Shown here piece by piece: positions 12,847 to 20,700 of a stretch of 40,004 bases of DNA (its first letter is position 1; each line of letters begins with the position of its first letter). The notes beneath the pieces are model-generated. The model ran no database searches, was not told where the DNA came from, and saw only the letters and a program-made list of their open reading frames with translations. A program made the translations under genes and the position numbers. Origin of the DNA: a virus; the IMG/VR virus record IMGVR_UViG_3300029787_000122, positions 1 through 40,004 of that record; one strand, given 5' to 3'.

Positions 12847-13381
12847 GCTGAAGCCGTGCCCGTTTTGTGGGTCTGAAGCAGCCGAACCGGTATTTATCGG
12901 CAATGAGCACACGAAGAAGCGAACCATAACCATTAAGTGCAAAGCACCAGGATGCACAAAAGGGGTCACGGTTGGCGCTCTGAGATTCAGTCACGAATGG
13001 TGTCATGCTGAAGCGGTGAAGAAATGGAACACCCGCGCCACCGACACCTACCTCGCAGAGGCTGAGGCGAGGATTGCGGAGCTACTGGCACGAGAGCAGC
13101 GAGAAGCCGAGCGGCGCAAGAAACAGGGCGTCATTCTGGACCACGCAATGCGGGGCCTTCGCAACTCTGCTGAGCACCCAGACGATGGGCGTATGCAGGC
13201 AGTCAGAGCGCTGGCACAGCACAGTGAAAAGCAGGCGGGCCGCATCGCCTCCCTTGAGAAGGCGCTGGAGCCGTTTGCGGAGGCTTACCGTCACGCAGAG
13301 AAGCAAGGCGCGACAAACCGTTATCCTCATGCTTTTGAGGAATTCCGCCGCGCCGCCGCCCTGCTCAAGGAGAAGGAGTGA
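12839..13381 (+). CDS. Lar-like restriction-alleviation protein with coiled-coil extension
   Basis: The N-terminal 70 residues match Lar-family restriction alleviation proteins: LKPCPFCGSEA (C7, C10), then C34 and C39, then AVKKWNTRA. Lar (from the Rac prophage) modulates host type I restriction. The remaining 110 residues are charged helix, probably coiled coil (AEAEARIAELLAREQREAERRKK), which ordinary short Lar proteins lack, and end in a region resembling small phage modules (LEKALEPFAEAYRHAEKQ). The C-terminus could act as an oligomerisation arm. Anti-restriction is inferred from the family, not shown. Confidence 0.75.
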   Translation: MDKLKPCPFCGSEAAEPVFIGNEHTKKRTITIKCKAPGCTKGVTVGALRFSHEWCHAEAVKKWNTRATDTYLAEAEARIAELLAREQREAERRKKQGVILDHAMRGLRNSAEHPDDGRMQAVRALAQHSEKQAGRIASLEKALEPFAEAYRHAEKQGATNRYPHAFEEFRRAAALLKEKE

Positions 13382-13384
13382 GAT

Positions 13385-13591
13385 ATGAGTGAGTCCATCG
13401 TACTGACCGATGAGGAGCTGGTGGAGATTACCCGCCGCGTCCGGCCATCAGCCCAGCAGCGATGGCTGGCTGATACCTACGGCATCAATGCCGAGCGCCG
13501 TGCGGACGGCTCCCTGTCTGTTCCCAGGCAGCTTTACTATCAGAAGGCAGGTGTACGGGTCGCCAAGAAGCATCCGGAAATGAGGTTCTGA
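13385..13591 (+). CDS. DUF4224-like protein next to integrase
   Basis: A 68-residue protein with LTDEELVEITRRVRPSAQQRWL and DGSLSVPRQL, the DUF4224 pattern. Genes of this family are commonly found immediately before tyrosine integrases in prophages and may act as excisionase or integrase helpers, though that is not established. Good ribosome site (GAAGGAG). It ends two bases before the integrase ATG. Confidence 0.8.
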   Translation: MSESIVLTDEELVEITRRVRPSAQQRWLADTYGINAERRADGSLSVPRQLYYQKAGVRVAKKHPEMRF

Positions 13592-13592
13592 C

Positions 13593-14627
13593 ATGGCCCC
13601 AAGAAAGCGCACCAAGCCAGAAAACCGCAGGCTGCCCCAGCGCTGGGAGTGGCATGGCGGGAAGATTTACTACCAGATCCCGCCCGCTCTTGCCGGCCAC
13701 CCGGCATTCAACGGGAACAGGCGTCGCTTTCTGCTGGGCGAAACCTTGTCATCTGCCCACCGGAAGTGGGCCGAGGTGCAGGCGCAGTTTGACCTGCCAA
13801 CACCAAACGACATGGCCGCTCTCATCAAGCGGTTTCGCGAGGAGGAGGTGCCGAAGAAGCGCCCAACCACGCAAACAGGTTATCTGCGGTCGTTGGGCAA
13901 GATTGAGGGCGTGTTTCAGGAGTTTCACCCGGGGCAGATCAGGCCCAGCCACGCCTACGCCCACGCCGACCGAGTGAAGGGTGGTAAGCACGATGTGCGG
14001 GTGCTCTCTGCCCTGCTCTCCTTCGCCGTTCGTATCGGCATGATCGACCACAACCCCCTAGTGGGCCAGGTGAAGCTGGAGGGCGCCAAGCGGCGGTCCT
14101 ATGTGACTGATGAGGAGCTTGCCCGGTTCTATGCGGTGCTGCCGCGAAAATGGCAGCTATATGTGGAGCTGAAACTGGAAACCGGCCTGCGCCAGTCCGA
14201 CATGCTCCAGCTCACTGCTCAGAGCATCACCACTGAAGGCCTATTTCGGGCCACACAGAAGACCAGCAAAGACCTGCTGTTCACCTGGACGCCAGAGGTC
14301 AGGGCCATCATCGAGGAGCTACGAGCCCTGCAGCAGCCGGTCGGCAGCATGTTCCTGTTCGCCACCCGCACCGGGCAGAGCTACTACAACCCGGAGACAG
14401 GCCGGGCCGATGGCTTTCAGTCAATGTGGCAGCGCTGGAAGAAGAAGGCAGGCGTCAGCTTCACCGAGCACGACCTGCGCGGCAAGGCAGCTTCAGACGT
14501 TACCCGGGAAGAAGCGCAAGCCGCGCTCGGGCACACCAATGCCGCTATGACTGACCGGTATAGGACGGCGCCAGACAGGGTGAAACCATTGGGTATATCA
14601 TCCCGCCTAAAGCCCAAAAAACAATGA
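13593..14627 (+). CDS. int: Tyrosine integrase
   Basis: Catalyses site-specific recombination between attP and a host tRNA-Asn gene. The catalytic residues are visible: Arg200 (TGLRQSD), a Lys near 223 (TQKTSK), His293 and Arg296 (HDLR), His314 (LGHTN) and nucleophile Tyr323 (DRYR). N-terminal residues 1-70 form an arm-binding-like domain, and 75-165 a SAM-like core-binding domain. The length of 344 residues is usual. attP lies about 85 bp downstream, and two of the four arm-type repeats are at the 3' end of this gene and just after it. Confidence 0.96.
   Translation: MAPRKRTKPENRRLPQRWEWHGGKIYYQIPPALAGHPAFNGNRRRFLLGETLSSAHRKWAEVQAQFDLPTPNDMAALIKRFREEEVPKKRPTTQTGYLRSLGKIEGVFQEFHPGQIRPSHAYAHADRVKGGKHDVRVLSALLSFAVRIGMIDHNPLVGQVKLEGAKRRSYVTDEELARFYAVLPRKWQLYVELKLETGLRQSDMLQLTAQSITTEGLFRATQKTSKDLLFTWTPEVRAIIEELRALQQPVGSMFLFATRTGQSYYNPETGRADGFQSMWQRWKKKAGVSFTEHDLRGKAASDVTREEAQAALGHTNAAMTDRYRTAPDRVKPLGISSRLKPKKQ
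14589..14598 (+). repeat. Arm-type repeat 1 (TTGGGTATAT)
   Basis: TTGGGTATAT within the last codons of int. It is one of four exact copies within 240 bp around the att core. Expected to bind the N-terminal domain of integrase. Confidence 0.7.
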
Positions 14628-14651
14628 CTTAGCCGCTGCAAATCGGATTAA

Positions 14652-14661
14652 ATATACCCAA
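14652..14661 (-). repeat. Arm-type repeat 2 (inverted)
   Basis: ATATACCCAA, the reverse complement of the arm repeat, between int and the core. Confidence 0.7.
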
Positions 14662-14710
14662 TCAATAGCATCGCAACCATTTGATTTAATTATGGATTGT
14701 TACGATTCTG

Positions 14711-14763
14711 GCAAATGACTGTTAATCATTGGGTCGCTGGTTCGAGCCCAGCAGGCGGAGCCA
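14711..14763 (+). other. attP core: 3' part of tRNA-Asn(GTT)
   Basis: The 53 bases contain an intact anticodon stem-loop (AATGA-CTGTTAA-TCATT, anticodon GTT), the variable loop GGGTC, a T-arm (CGCTGGTTCGAGCCCAGCA) and the acceptor 3' side GGCGGAG with CCA. The D-arm and 5' side are absent, so this is not a tRNA gene but the phage-carried identity block that restores a host tRNA-Asn after integration. Phage genes on both sides show this is attP, not attL/attR, in this sequence. Confidence 0.9.
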
Positions 14764-14799
14764 AATACAAGGCGTTGAGAGTTACTAACTACTAACGTC

Positions 14800-14809
14800 T
14801 TGGGTATAT
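14800..14809 (+). repeat. Arm-type repeat 3
   Basis: TTGGGTATAT downstream of the core, in the right arm. Nineteen bp from copy 4. Confidence 0.7.
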
Positions 14810-14818
14810 CCAAACATC

Positions 14819-14828
14819 TTGGGTATAT
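14819..14828 (+). repeat. Arm-type repeat 4
   Basis: TTGGGTATAT again, in the same orientation as copy 3 (both are preceded by TC). Confidence 0.7.
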
Positions 14829-14833
14829 TCTGA

Positions 14834-14864
14834 AAGCCCTGCCAGAAATGGTGGGGCTTTTTTA
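14834..14864 (+). terminator. Terminator beyond attP, for the int transcript
   Basis: AAAGCCCTGCCA and TGGTGGGGCTTT form an imperfect stem (with one G-T pair), then TTTTTTA. On the plus strand it would end early transcripts that run through int and attP. On the minus strand it ends in only three Ts and could weakly end the late operon. The rest of 14865-14995 holds no gene. Confidence 0.75.
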
Positions 14865-14995
14865 TTGCTTTACTGGGCGACAATTTCGCACACCACCTTC
14901 AGCCATCGCCTACAGACGCCCTCCCTGGAATCTGAGATTCTGACCCTGCCCGCCGCCGGCCACGCTTTATCCGGCCAGCGACAGACGTGTCAGCG

Positions 14996-15349
14996 TTATG
15001 CGGCGGGCTCTTGCTCAACGCGCATCAACCCATCCGGCTCACCCACAATCACGCCAGAACAGAACGCGGCCACGTCTTCCGGGTCTGGGCGCTCCCTGCC
15101 GTAAACGTCGGCTAGCTGCGTGAGTGCGGCAAGTGCCTGTTCGTAGCTGTTCAGCACCGGCAGGTATTGAGCCTTAATTAATGTATTAGCCATGTAGTGA
15201 GTTGCGGGTGCTTCGCCTGTCGGTGATAGCTCCGCGGGGCCGAACGTGTCACCACCGCCGGTATCGGGGTCGAACACAGCGGCAACTCGGTTCGCCGCGT
15301 CGGCTATTTGAACCGGGATGGTGAGTTTCGTTCTAACGTATTCGCTCAT
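14996..15349 (-). CDS. Hypothetical late protein after tail fibre (117 aa)
   Basis: Last gene of the late operon, starting one base after the stop of the receptor-binding candidate. Unrecognised. It has a Pro/Gly-rich middle (FDPDTGGGDTFGPAELSPTG) and helical regions (NSYEQALAALTQLADVYGRE). It may be a tail fibre accessory or structural protein; the position is the only evidence. Confidence 0.6.
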   Translation of the reverse strand: MSEYVRTKLTIPVQIADAANRVAAVFDPDTGGGDTFGPAELSPTGEAPATHYMANTLIKAQYLPVLNSYEQALAALTQLADVYGRERPDPEDVAAFCSGVIVGEPDGLMRVEQEPAA

Positions 15350-15350
15350 A

Positions 15351-16871
15351 TCAGTACCCGTCCGGTGTTGTTACTGTCCAGCCGCGTCCACGCAGAGCAT
15401 CCACAGCTGTCTTTGCTGCGCCAGTTGTAGTTGCGCTGCCCCCGGTAATGCCGAGCGTGCCGCTGCTTGTGCCCGCTGCCTCGATGGCTGTCACAATGTC
15501 GGCGTAGGATTGTTGTGAGAGGTTCGTGTTTGCAAAAGCGTTACCGTAGGCAATGCAGGGACTGTCGGAAAATGGGCTCCCAGTACCACCGTAAACTATA
15601 ACCGTCTCCAGAATTGTACAACCGGAAAACAAATTAATGGCGTCAAAAGTAAGACCAGACGTAACCCAGTGACTCACGTCGATTGATGTGATGCCCAGCC
15701 CAATGAATGCGTTGGTGAGCCACTCTGTCGATGCAGTCACTAAATACGGAACAGAAATATCGCTTACATTCGACGCACCTCTTGCAAACTCTCGCAAATC
15801 TTCAAATTCAGGTCGCCACCTGGAGCAATCAAGCCTAGTCAAATCCGTTCTATTTCTGAACCAGCCTCGACCATCGGTCGGGACGGTAGAAAAGTCGGCA
15901 ACCGGGCAACGCTGCCCGACCCAATCTACCAGCCCGTCAACCTCATTTTCTGCGAGCGTGCGGTTAACGATAACCGTGTGAATGTCCGATGCTGGCCCCG
16001 GATAGTTCGGATCGGTCGGTATCTGATACGGCCCCTCCGGTACATCAATCTCGCCTACAATGACACCCAGCGCCGTACCCTGCACAAAAGTGCCGGACCA
16101 GCCGCCAACAGGGACATCAATCAGCATGGCGTCGTCGGTGCTGTCCAGCGTAAGAGCCTGAACGCCGTCAACGATCTGTACGGTTGGCTTGGCGGCTGTT
16201 GTCGTCTGGTATTGATCGTTACCGTTACCGGACTTATCGACACGACGACCGCAGGGATCACCCGGTTCTGCTGAGGTTGAGCCGCCAGTGTCCTGGAACA
16301 AAGTGCCGCTGTCTGTTGAATCAACGAAAACCCCATCAGTGCCATCAGCAAAAAACACTTCCGGACCAAAATATATGGAGAATTGACCGCTAGATTTTGC
16401 CGCCGCGTCTTCGTCTGTCCAGGCATACGGGTAATAGGTGAGATCCTGGATTTTCGCCAGGCCGGCACTGGACAGAAACTCTGGCTCTGCAGCTGAAAAA
16501 GGATCGACCGTGAAAAGCACCTCTCCGTCTGCCCAGCACTTCCCGGCCCCGTTGCTATAAACAAAAACCAGCGTGCCCGAGCCTTCCATGAATTCACCAA
16601 AACCAGAGCCCGGTATCGGCATGGATTTGTCCAGATCAGCCTTTATTACCCAAGTGCCTGAGCTGGAATTGAAGTTCGGAATATCGTTGATGGCTGCGGT
16701 TTCTGACAGGCTGGCGTCAAGCATCAAGCCCTCGCCAACACCTTCGCTATAATTGAACCGAGGAACATCGGTGCCAGCTGTCTGGGTGTCACCATTGACG
16801 TCCTCATAATCAGCAGGATCAGGGCGCGAAAAAGTGAACGCAACATTGAACGGGACGGTTTTAAGCGCCAT
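15351..16871 (-). CDS. Tail fibre / receptor-binding candidate with leucine-rich-like region
   Basis: A 506-residue protein. Residues 1-30 look like a tail-attachment strand region. The middle has a Gly/Ser/Thr-rich, beta-type composition. Residues about 340-440 carry GWFRNRTDLTRLDCSRWRPEFEDLREFARGASNV and SIDVSHWVTSGLTFDAINLFSGC, which resembles DUF285/BspA-type leucine-rich-like repeats used for surface binding. The end (IVTAIEAAGTSSGTLGI ... DALRGRGWTVTTPDGY) is a common phage fibre C-terminal module. It likely reads the host receptor. It starts at a TAATG junction with the upstream gene. Confidence 0.75.
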   Translation of the reverse strand: MALKTVPFNVAFTFSRPDPADYEDVNGDTQTAGTDVPRFNYSEGVGEGLMLDASLSETAAINDIPNFNSSSGTWVIKADLDKSMPIPGSGFGEFMEGSGTLVFVYSNGAGKCWADGEVLFTVDPFSAAEPEFLSSAGLAKIQDLTYYPYAWTDEDAAAKSSGQFSIYFGPEVFFADGTDGVFVDSTDSGTLFQDTGGSTSAEPGDPCGRRVDKSGNGNDQYQTTTAAKPTVQIVDGVQALTLDSTDDAMLIDVPVGGWSGTFVQGTALGVIVGEIDVPEGPYQIPTDPNYPGPASDIHTVIVNRTLAENEVDGLVDWVGQRCPVADFSTVPTDGRGWFRNRTDLTRLDCSRWRPEFEDLREFARGASNVSDISVPYLVTASTEWLTNAFIGLGITSIDVSHWVTSGLTFDAINLFSGCTILETVIVYGGTGSPFSDSPCIAYGNAFANTNLSQQSYADIVTAIEAAGTSSGTLGITGGSATTTGAAKTAVDALRGRGWTVTTPDGY

Positions 16872-17503
16872 TACACATCCTCCTGGACATAGGATTGGGC
16901 TACAAAGTCAGCGTAAAGAGTGGTGCCGAGCAGTTCAGGGTGAAGGGACTGGATCAGAGCAATAATTCTGGACTCGGCCCCGGTGAAAGCATCAATGGCC
17001 GTCTGCAGGGCCGTGCTGTCCGGGTATTCTCCCGCAGGTACGCCGCTGCCCGCCTGATTCTGGTACAGCTTCAAGGTGCCGCTATCGGACACCCAGAAGT
17101 ATTCGGTGTCGCTTGTAGCGGCCTCGCCGGCGGCTATGCTCGGATAGATCGTGGCGCCAGTACCGGCCACGCCGCCAAGCTGGCCCAGCAATCCCTGGAG
17201 CTTGCGCATTGCTCGGGTGAAGATCGCCGCCGTCTCAATATCACCCTGGGCCATTTCCGGGATGCCGTCGCTGGTGAAGTCACGCTGGATGGCATAAGCG
17301 CCAGTCTTGCCGGTGCCGCCGTAGGGTGCGGTCAGCGTGATCTGGGTATCGCTGTCCACGCTTGCTACGTCATAGACCAGACTCACGCCAGCCATGACAA
17401 AACTGTCACCGGCCTGCACATTGGCCAGCCATTGCGTCCCAGATCCAGACACAACTGGGCTGCCGTTCACCACCGTGGCGGTGCCCGTTTTATATTGAGC
17501 CAT
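16871..17503 (-). CDS. Tail fibre/spike adaptor-type protein
   Basis: A 210-residue protein whose first 85 residues (TGTATVVNGSPVVSGSGTQWL ... LVYDVASVDSDTQITLTAPYGG) match the N-terminal module of many tail spikes and fibres that bind the tail. Residues 140-175 (YFWVSDSGTLKLYQNQAG) resemble a short fibre repeat. The C-terminal LHPELLG segment is unusual. It probably joins the following receptor-binding gene to the tail tip. Confidence 0.75.
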   Translation of the reverse strand: MAQYKTGTATVVNGSPVVSGSGTQWLANVQAGDSFVMAGVSLVYDVASVDSDTQITLTAPYGGTGKTGAYAIQRDFTSDGIPEMAQGDIETAAIFTRAMRKLQGLLGQLGGVAGTGATIYPSIAAGEAATSDTEYFWVSDSGTLKLYQNQAGSGVPAGEYPDSTALQTAIDAFTGAESRIIALIQSLHPELLGTTLYADFVAQSYVQEDV

Positions 17504-17515
17504 TGGGTACTCCGG

Positions 17516-17791
17516 TTATTCGGGTTTCACAGGCCAGGATATGGATTCCGGGAAACCCTCTTGGTCTGTAATGTCTCTTAGGGATTGGCGATATGACCGC
17601 CAAGGAGTGGCGTCAATGCCGTTGTCATTGCAAAAATTGACCTTGTGGTCTGCCTCCAGAAGAAGCTTCTCCCTGTCGATTCTTGCCACAGCAGCAAGAG
17701 CGTTGCTCTTTACAGATTGCGGATCTCTGCCAGTGGCAGCTATCTCTCCATCTGGCTGCTCGATAACTGAAACATAGTCTCCTCTTTCCAC
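17516..17791 (-). CDS. Tail fibre assembly chaperone-like protein
   Basis: The 91-residue C-terminal half has WRSYRQSLRDITDQEGFPESISWPVKPE, the usual ending of phage tail (fibre) assembly chaperones. The start is a GTG at 17791 with AGGAG seven bases before it. It lies between the tail tip protein and the fibre genes, as expected for a folding helper. Confidence 0.8.
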   Translation of the reverse strand: MERGDYVSVIEQPDGEIAATGRDPQSVKSNALAAVARIDREKLLLEADHKVNFCNDNGIDATPWRSYRQSLRDITDQEGFPESISWPVKPE

Positions 17792-17794
17792 GAT

Positions 17795-20700
17795 CTACTC
17801 CTGCGAAAAGATTAGATGGCTGAAGATTGCTGAGGCCACTGTGGCGTGGCCGGAGCTTTCCTCTTCTGCATTGACGGAAGTGGTCAGAAACTTAAAGCCG
17901 CCCAGCTCTCCAGAGAAAGGAATCCCGCCGTAAGCATCACCCATGAAAACCCCGTCCTTGTAGAAGCTGAAGACCTGATTGATGTGGTCCCAGCGAACCT
18001 CAACCACTCCGCTAAATACCGTACTCGCTGACCCTGGCGTTACTCCAAAATCAATAGGGGTGTCATAGTCTGTGGCTCCCGGGAAGATTCCCGAAGCTAC
18101 TCGCCCAAACATCCCTCCTCTGTATATGCCAATACTCATATACCTGGCGCCCTTGTTGCACGACAGCAGAGAAACGTATGGCTCCGCGTCACCAGTGCCC
18201 GAGTTATCCCAAGTCACTCCAGAGTTGGCTACGGATATTTTTGCCGAGAAGCTTCTTTCAAATGTTGGGGGAATAGATTTCGCGGTGGCACCAAGCTGCA
18301 TATATGACTGAGCAAAGCAGTAGAAATTTCCGGGCGCGGCATCGTCGCTATTGCAGGATATTCGAACGCCCTGAGTAGAAAGGTATGCATAGTCAGCATC
18401 CCCGTCCGTCTCCAGCTTGAAAAGAGAATCAAATGAGCCTGGGCTGGTTATTATCGCCTCAATGTAAACGCCAGGATTGTTGTAGGCGGCAGCGCCAAAA
18501 AACTTGGTATCCCTGCCGATTGATAGCTCTGAACCGTCATATTGGACATAGTTAAGTGAGCCGTCACCAAAGTAGAAAGTCCCATCGTTTTCGATGAATG
18601 CCCGCCAGTTGGTTCCATCGTAGTAGCCCAGGTGGGTGGCAGTGAGGTTCAGGCCGGCAGTAGGCGTATCTCCAAGGCGAGAAGGAATGTTTTGCAGGTT
18701 GCTGGACCAGTCAGCGCCGGCGGTGGCCGTATCCACCCAGGACGTACCGTTCCAGCGCTTCATCACCTTGGTGGTGTCGTTGTACCAGAGGTCGCCCACG
18801 CCTTCAGCAGTAGGCGTGCTGGTGGCGAAGAACGTGGTGACCTTGCCGTCAGCAGTGGCCTGAGCATTTGATGCATCAGACAGAGCCTGAGAAATACCTG
18901 AATCCTGAGCATCAACCCAGGATGAACCGTCGAATCGGTAAGGGTGATTGCCGTCATCGGTATCAAACCATAGGTCACCTTCGCTCATGCCGCTGGCAGG
19001 CTCGGTGGTTTGATAAAATGACTGTATCTTGCCGTCAGCTGTTGATTGGGCAGATGCAGCATCAGAAAGCGCCTGTGACGCATCCGATGCCGCCTGGTTT
19101 AACTGCGAGTATTCACTGCCACTTATGTCGTCCAGCGATCCCGGCTTGTCGCTCAGGTTGGCGTAGCCGCTGCCGCCAGTGATGGTCACCGCACCAGAGA
19201 AGGCCGCGCTACCGTCGCTGTACACAGCAAACAGGGTCACACCATCGTACTGATAGGTGATCATGCCGGTCTTGCTGTCGGCGGACTTGGGCCCCAGAGT
19301 GGCCACAGCATCGCCGACAACGCTTTCCACCTGCCCGGCAACGCTGATTTTCTCTGTTGCAGCCAGTGTACCGGTGACGATCTTGGAGGCCGTCAGCTTG
19401 ACGATTTTGGTGCCTTCAATGGCATCATCATCCAGATTCTCGTCGATGAACGCCTTGTCTGCATCCGTCACCGTGGCCCATGGGCTCAGGCCATCCACCT
19501 CGGCTGCGGCGAGGCTCGGCGTGGTAACGCTGAACTCGGCACTCATCGTGCCCTGGCCAAAGGCGTCATAAGTGGCGAAGCGAAGGAAGTATTCGGTGTT
19601 ATCTGCCAGGCCGGCAATCACCACAGGCCCGCCATAGGCTTGCGCCACCTGATTGGCCGGGCCCGGCGTGAATCCTTCGCTCTGGCTCAGCCAAACACGG
19701 GTCTCCTTGTAATCCAGATCCTCCGGCGGGTCATAGTCGATCTGCAGGGACCGGAAACTGGCGGACACAGTGATGGCGTCGGGCAGTTCAGGCGCTACGT
19801 TCTCTACGGCCAATTTCGCGGCCTGTGCGCTCAGTTGGTTCTGGCGGCCCCGGCAGTACACCCGGACCTCAAAAGCACGCCACGCGCCAGCCTGGCCCTG
19901 CTCCCGGGCATAGTCTTCGGCGTTCTTCTCGTAGGTGTAGACGAAGGCAGGATCATTGACCCACTCAGTCCGAACCAGAGAGCCATCGGCCCACACTTCC
20001 ACCTGGTAATCCTTGAAGTACAGGTCCAGAGAGCCACGGGACGCCCCCATCTGCCCCTCGCTGCCCATTTCCAGCCATTCCGTTACGCTGGTCTTGCGCC
20101 ACACGAACTTGGCGTCACGGCCACCAAATACTGCGTCATTGCCCTGTTCGAACAACTCAAGCCCGTGGACGTTGGGCACCTCCACCACATCGTCCACGTC
20201 CTCGTCGCCCGGTTCTGCATTCAGCACCTTGGTTGTGGTGATCTCTTGGATCGGGGCATCAGGCACAACATTGCCGGACAGGGATACACCACGCGCCCGG
20301 ATTTCGTAGGTCTTGCCATCGCTCGGCACCACAAAGCCCACTTCAGGGGAAGCCGGGCCAACTTCGAACCACCCCCGGTCGCCCTTCTCCCGGTACTCAA
20401 TGACAGCGTATTTGTAGCTGCTAACACCGGGAGGCTGAACTGCCACCTCAATGGTAGAAAGGTTAGCGTTTGCGCTTCGTGGGGTGTTGGTAAGCTCGGC
20501 CACGGTCACGGAAACCGGGTTTTCGGTTTCTTCAGGAATGTCTGGGGTGACAGCAATGGTGCCAGTAAGCTGATGCACCACATAGGCGGACTGCCAAACA
20601 TTCAGCGGGGTGGGCTGCGGGCTGTAAAGGGGCGAAACTATCTTGTCTGTACCGTCATTGAAAAAGCCATAAACTCCAGGGAGAGTAGCCCCCATAAATC

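Noticed and set aside
14711-14763. Complete tRNA-Asn gene
   Set aside because: Only the anticodon arm, T-arm and 3' acceptor are present; the D-arm and 5' acceptor side do not match, so it is an att identity block.
18690-19030. Diversity-generating retroelement target from repeated EGDLW modules
   Set aside because: No reverse transcriptase gene and no template repeat seen; the repeats are ordinary stalk modules.
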